Source of the DNA: Oscillospiraceae bacterium
Lineage (GTDB): Bacteria; Bacillota; Clostridia; Oscillospirales; Oscillospiraceae
DNA: 42,694 bases
NCBI GenBank assembly: GCA_022801715.1
Contig: JAAWSV010000020.1
Span: 1-42,694, forward strand
Direction of reading: 5' to 3'
Within the stretch, counting starts at the first letter, position 1. Each line of letters starts with the position of its first letter. A program made the position numbers and the translations under genes. The notes under the pieces were generated by a model that was not told where the DNA came from, made no database searches, and saw only the letters and a list, made by a program, of their open reading frames with translations. This document shows, one piece after another, positions 40,321 to 42,694 of this stretch.

Positions 40321-40420
40321 AGGCGCATGGCAAACCATTGGAAACGATGGGACGCAAAGCCAGAGGCTAAGGCGGCGGAGGGGACAGTCTCTCCCGCTGT
40401 TATGTTCGTTCGGTTGCAAC
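40321..40420 (+). ncRNA. c-di-GMP-I (GEMM) riboswitch aptamer 1
   Basis: The first of two tandem aptamers. It shows GGCAAACC (40329-40336), the P2 stem CCATTG / CGATGG with a GAAA tetraloop (40335-40350), then GACGCAAAGCC. The tetraloop-receptor pair is CTAAGG (40367-40372) and TTATG (40400-40404), and it closes with TTCGGTTGC. The G of the GGCAAA block that pairs with c-di-GMP in known structures is present. The class is known to bind cyclic di-GMP. It lies about 140 bases before the surface-protein start. Confidence 0.85.
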
Positions 40421-40421
40421 T

Positions 40422-40516
40422 TGGCAAACCACGGGAAACCGTGGGACAGCAAAGCAAGGGGCCTACGGTATGAATCGGAGCTGTCCGATTCCGCTACGGC
40501 AGCCCAGCTACCGGAT
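40422..40516 (+). ncRNA. c-di-GMP-I (GEMM) riboswitch aptamer 2
   Basis: The second aptamer, directly after the first. TTGGCAAACC (40421-40430), a perfect 6-bp P2 stem CCACGG / CCGTGG with GAAA loop (40429-40444), GACAGCAAAGC (one inserted A against the usual GACGCAAAGC), GGGGCCTACGG, an 8-bp hairpin GAATCGGA / TCCGATTC, and the closing CGGCAGCCCAGCTACC. Downstream, CTTTGC (40518-40523) can pair either with the nearby GCGCAAG or with GCAAAG (40540-40545) just before the ribosome site AAAGGAAGG. This suggests control of translation of the surface protein; there is no clear terminator. Confidence 0.85.
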
Positions 40517-40560
40517 TCTTTGCGTCCGCGCAAGAGTTTGCAAAGAAAGGAAGGATTTTT

Positions 40561-42694
40561 ATGAAGTTCTGGAGAAACTTATCCAGACGCGGCCTGTCTA
40601 TGTTCTTGGCCTTGGTCATGTGCATAAGCTTGCTGCAAGTCACTGCCTTTGCTGAGGAGAGTGACAGCTTAGAGCCTGCACCATCTATCTCCGAGAGCAC
40701 TCAGGCAGAGGAGAGCACTGGGTCCTCCGCCCCGGATGTAGACGTGGATACCGATACAGATGTAGATGTGGATACGGGCACGGACGTGAATGTGGACACT
40801 GATACGGATGCAGACGTGGATACCGATACAGATGCAGGCGTTGATACGGATACGGACGTGGACGTGGATACCGATACAGATGTGGACGTAGATACGGATA
40901 CGGATGCGGATGTAGACACTGATACAGATGTAGACGTGAATACTGACACAGATGTGGATGTAGACACCGATACAGACGTAGACGCAGATACTGACGCGGA
41001 TGTGGATGTAGATACCGATACGGATATAGACGTGGACACCAACACCGACGTGGACGTGGACACCGACACAAAGCCGAGCACACCCAACTACGCCACCAAG
41101 GATGAGCTGGAAGCCGCTTTTGACGCTGTAAGTGCTACCGACGACGTAGACGATGCGCTCGCCGCCGTGGATGCTTACCTTGCCATCTACGACCGCCTCT
41201 CTCCCGAGGACCAGAAGGCTAACGCCGATGCTCTGGCTTATGCCAAGGCCTATCGTGAGAGCCTGCTGGAGAGCTTAGAGGGTGAGCTTAACCCGGAAAT
41301 TGAGCCACTGGCGATGGATACCGTCAGAGTTAATCTTACGGTATATATCTGGGATTCCTTTACGGGATATGGCTCAAAAACTCCGTCACAGTTTGGCTTG
41401 AAAGCAAAGTCTTCTTTGCCGACGTCAAATGTGAAGCTGAATAATGCTTGGCCACTCACGACGACGGACGCTACTTGGTCTGGCGGTGCGAATCGATTTA
41501 CTGCAACGTGGACGACTGAGCGCGGAAGCGCCAGCGGAACGCTGACTTTTTTGACGCCTGATGAGTTGTTTTCCAATATTGAGAGCTATTCAGGTTACAA
41601 GTACGCCAAAACTTATGGCTCAAACTATAATAGTTCTACTACGATTGGAAATCCTTATCAGTTGCCTGCGGGAGCTCAAGGTGTCTCTGTTTATCTGATG
41701 CTTTATGGCGTTAAGCTTAAGGATAATGGCGGTGCTCCGAACCCTGGAGACCCTACTATCCCCAGCGGGCCCTATGTGACGATTTTCCACGAGTATTACA
41801 CGAATGGTAAGTTTGATGGGCGTAGCGATCCAGAATACCAGAGTGTAACAGCACCAAACTACAATGTTCCCAAAAATATATTACAGTCTGATATCAAGAG
41901 CAGAGAGCCCAACTATAATGGGAACACTTATAAGTACAGAAGTATGAGCAGTGATCCTTCACCCGTAAAGGTTCCAATGGGCGCAACTGGCAACCAAGGT
42001 ACCTTTACCGTGCGCTATGAGCGCACGGTGTCGAATGACCCTGAAACAAAACTTGGCAATTTCACTGTCAAAAAGTCCTTTGACGGTCTTGCTGGCGGTG
42101 TGGATACCCCCCAAGTCGAACTGACCTACGAGGTGTATCGCACCAAGGACAACCAGCGGGTTGGTGAGTTGCAACAGGGCAAAGTCAATCTGGCCAAGCA
42201 GCCCAATGGCACTTACACTGGCACAATCACCCCGACTGTTTGGGATATTCTGACGGGTGAGGGCGGCATGTCCGATGATGAGAGCGAGCGCTACAAAAAT
42301 GTCGTCATTATCACTGAAGACTTGGACAGCGCGAAGGTAGACGGTTACAGCTTGCAGTTTGGGCCAGTATATCCTGCTGACGGTTTTGGCAGTGGCGCTT
42401 CGGTGACTTTTGAGATGCCTGGTGTCACTTATCAAAAGACCCTTGCAGTTAAGAACACCTACAGTATAGAGGTTCCCAAAACTATCACCGTTACTTGGCT
42501 GGATGGTTATACTGATACCCCCATAAAGGTGGAAACCATTGACCCGGATGGGGACTACAGTAAGCTCTATCCCAATGATCCTACCCGCGATGGCTACTAT
42601 TTCACTGGGTGGGGTGAGCCCGAAACCGATAAGGACGGCAACATCACCATCACCGCGCAGTGGAAGGAACTGACCTATAAGGTAGAGTGGTACG
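40561..42694 (+). CDS. Large surface-exposed repeat protein (N-terminal part, runs off the window)
   Basis: At least 711 residues, open to the window edge. A Sec signal peptide (basic start, core FLALVMCISLLQV, cleavage after TAFA near residue 31) is followed by a Ser/Glu-rich linker and 14 copies of an 8-residue DxDxDTDT repeat (59-170). Next comes a helical segment (YATKDELEAAFDAV, AVDAYLAIYDRLSPEDQKA) and several beta-rich domains. One (about 490-635) resembles a Cna-B/SpaA isopeptide domain (GNFTVKKSFDG ... VKNTYS). The visible part ends in an InlB B-repeat-like unit (ITVTWLDGY, YPNDPTRDGYYFTGW, ITITAQWKE). The ribosome site AAAGGAAGG lies 7-8 bases upstream. Such proteins are adhesins, often wall-anchored; the anchor would be beyond the window. 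Tandem c-di-GMP aptamers control it. Confidence 0.92.
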   Translation, partial: MKFWRNLSRRGLSMFLALVMCISLLQVTAFAEESDSLEPAPSISESTQAEESTGSSAPDVDVDTDTDVDVDTGTDVNVDTDTDADVDTDTDAGVDTDTDVDVDTDTDVDVDTDTDADVDTDTDVDVNTDTDVDVDTDTDVDADTDADVDVDTDTDIDVDTNTDVDVDTDTKPSTPNYATKDELEAAFDAVSATDDVDDALAAVDAYLAIYDRLSPEDQKANADALAYAKAYRESLLESLEGELNPEIEPLAMDTVRVNLTVYIWDSFTGYGSKTPSQFGLKAKSSLPTSNVKLNNAWPLTTTDATWSGGANRFTATWTTERGSASGTLTFLTPDELFSNIESYSGYKYAKTYGSNYNSSTTIGNPYQLPAGAQGVSVYLMLYGVKLKDNGGAPNPGDPTIPSGPYVTIFHEYYTNGKFDGRSDPEYQSVTAPNYNVPKNILQSDIKSREPNYNGNTYKYRSMSSDPSPVKVPMGATGNQGTFTVRYERTVSNDPETKLGNFTVKKSFDGLAGGVDTPQVELTYEVYRTKDNQRVGELQQGKVNLAKQPNGTYTGTITPTVWDILTGEGGMSDDESERYKNVVIITEDLDSAKVDGYSLQFGPVYPADGFGSGASVTFEMPGVTYQKTLAVKNTYSIEVPKTITVTWLDGYTDTPIKVETIDPDGDYSKLYPNDPTRDGYYFTGWGEPETDKDGNITITAQWKELTYKVEWY
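40735..41070 (+). repeat. 14 tandem copies of a 24-base unit encoding DxDxDTDT
   Basis: Fourteen head-to-tail 24-base units. Almost every odd residue is Asp, and the even ones are Val/Ala/Ile or Thr, with a few Asn/Gly substitutions. Codons for Asp, Val and Thr vary freely (GAT/GAC, GTA/GTG, ACC/ACA/ACG/ACT), so the protein pattern is conserved more than the DNA. The result is a very acidic stalk that may bind calcium, similar in idea to Ser-Asp repeats of staphylococcal adhesins. Confidence 0.92.

Larger units (their letters stand above)
40256..40564 (+). other. Open frame through the riboswitch leader, coupled to the surface-protein start
   Basis: An ATG with a perfect ribosome site (AAGGAGGT, 7 bases upstream) opens a 102-codon frame that runs through both aptamers and stops at TGA 40562-40564, overlapping the ATG of the surface protein (ATGA). 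The product looks unnatural and basic and has no known domain. Since the same DNA is clearly structured RNA, I treat it as a possible leader reading frame or chance frame rather than a protein gene. The 40224-40560 space holds no other gene. Confidence 0.3.

Noticed and set aside
40735-41070. Possible CRISPR array because of regular 24-base repeats
   Set aside because: Units are directly adjacent with no spacers, are in frame within a coding region, and vary at synonymous positions. No cas gene is nearby.
40701-41087. Minus-strand Ser/Val/Thr repeat frame
   Set aside because: It is the reverse complement of the DxDxDTDT repeat in the surface protein, which has a signal peptide, ribosome site and downstream domains.

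Overview
The window comes from a GC-rich Firmicute, most likely a gut Clostridia member of the Oscillospiraceae/Flavonifractor-Intestinimonas type. The evidence is strong AGGAGG ribosome sites, frequent GTG and TTG starts, many -10 boxes of the TGnTATAAT type, ATGA-coupled operons, a GHKL/LytTR two-component pair, a BlaI/M56 pair and a large Gram-positive surface protein with Asp repeats and an InlB-like repeat. This placement rests on gene content only. No tRNA, rRNA, IS element or CRISPR array was seen.

Layout. (1) 1-3.8 kb is a housekeeping end: the tail of rpmE, its terminator, then hflX - GNAT acetyltransferase - YigZ/IMPACT protein - ADP-ribosylglycohydrolase, closed by a terminator. 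(2) 3.9-12.1 kb is a one-strand operon of eight accessory genes between one promoter and one terminator. It holds a SUKH-TPR-SUFU-DUF4253 fusion, a TPR protein, an FGE-like protein, a DUF4261 protein, two proteins of unknown family, an Imm17-like membrane protein and a NADAR protein. Several of these families are known immunity families of polymorphic toxin systems, so it reads as a polyimmunity island without a toxin in view. (3) 12.3-17.8 kb is a TetR regulator divergent from a secreted coiled-coil protein and an MMPL/RND transporter. (4) 17.9-20.8 kb is a BlaI repressor and M56 protease-sensor operon with a palindromic operator on its promoter. (5) 20.8-24.6 kb is a LytTR regulator - GHKL kinase - two uncharacterised proteins operon. 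(6) 24.7-31.8 kb is a series of single genes: flavin reductase, GH42 beta-galactosidase, ZIP metal transporter, an AT-rich possible PD-(D/E)XK protein, a DMT transporter and a DeoR regulator.

(7) 31.9-38.0 kb is a minus-strand catabolic operon: amino-acid-type ABC permease and ATPase, sugar isomerase/epimerase, BtpA/SgcQ protein, FGGY kinase and solute-binding lipoprotein. The neighbouring DeoR gene and this operon share a CGACAAA motif in the same promoter position, so the DeoR protein is the probable regulator. The mix of an amino-acid importer with sugar enzymes suggests an amino-sugar, Amadori or opine-like substrate.

(8) 38.0-42.7 kb is the most unusual part. A small serine recombinase is followed by a protein with three zinc-ribbon repeats and an AP2-like domain, then by two tandem c-di-GMP-I (GEMM) riboswitch aptamers. 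These lie directly in front of a very large secreted protein with 14 copies of an alternating-Asp octapeptide, which runs off the window. The locus looks like a c-di-GMP-controlled adhesin next to site-specific recombination and DNA-binding genes.
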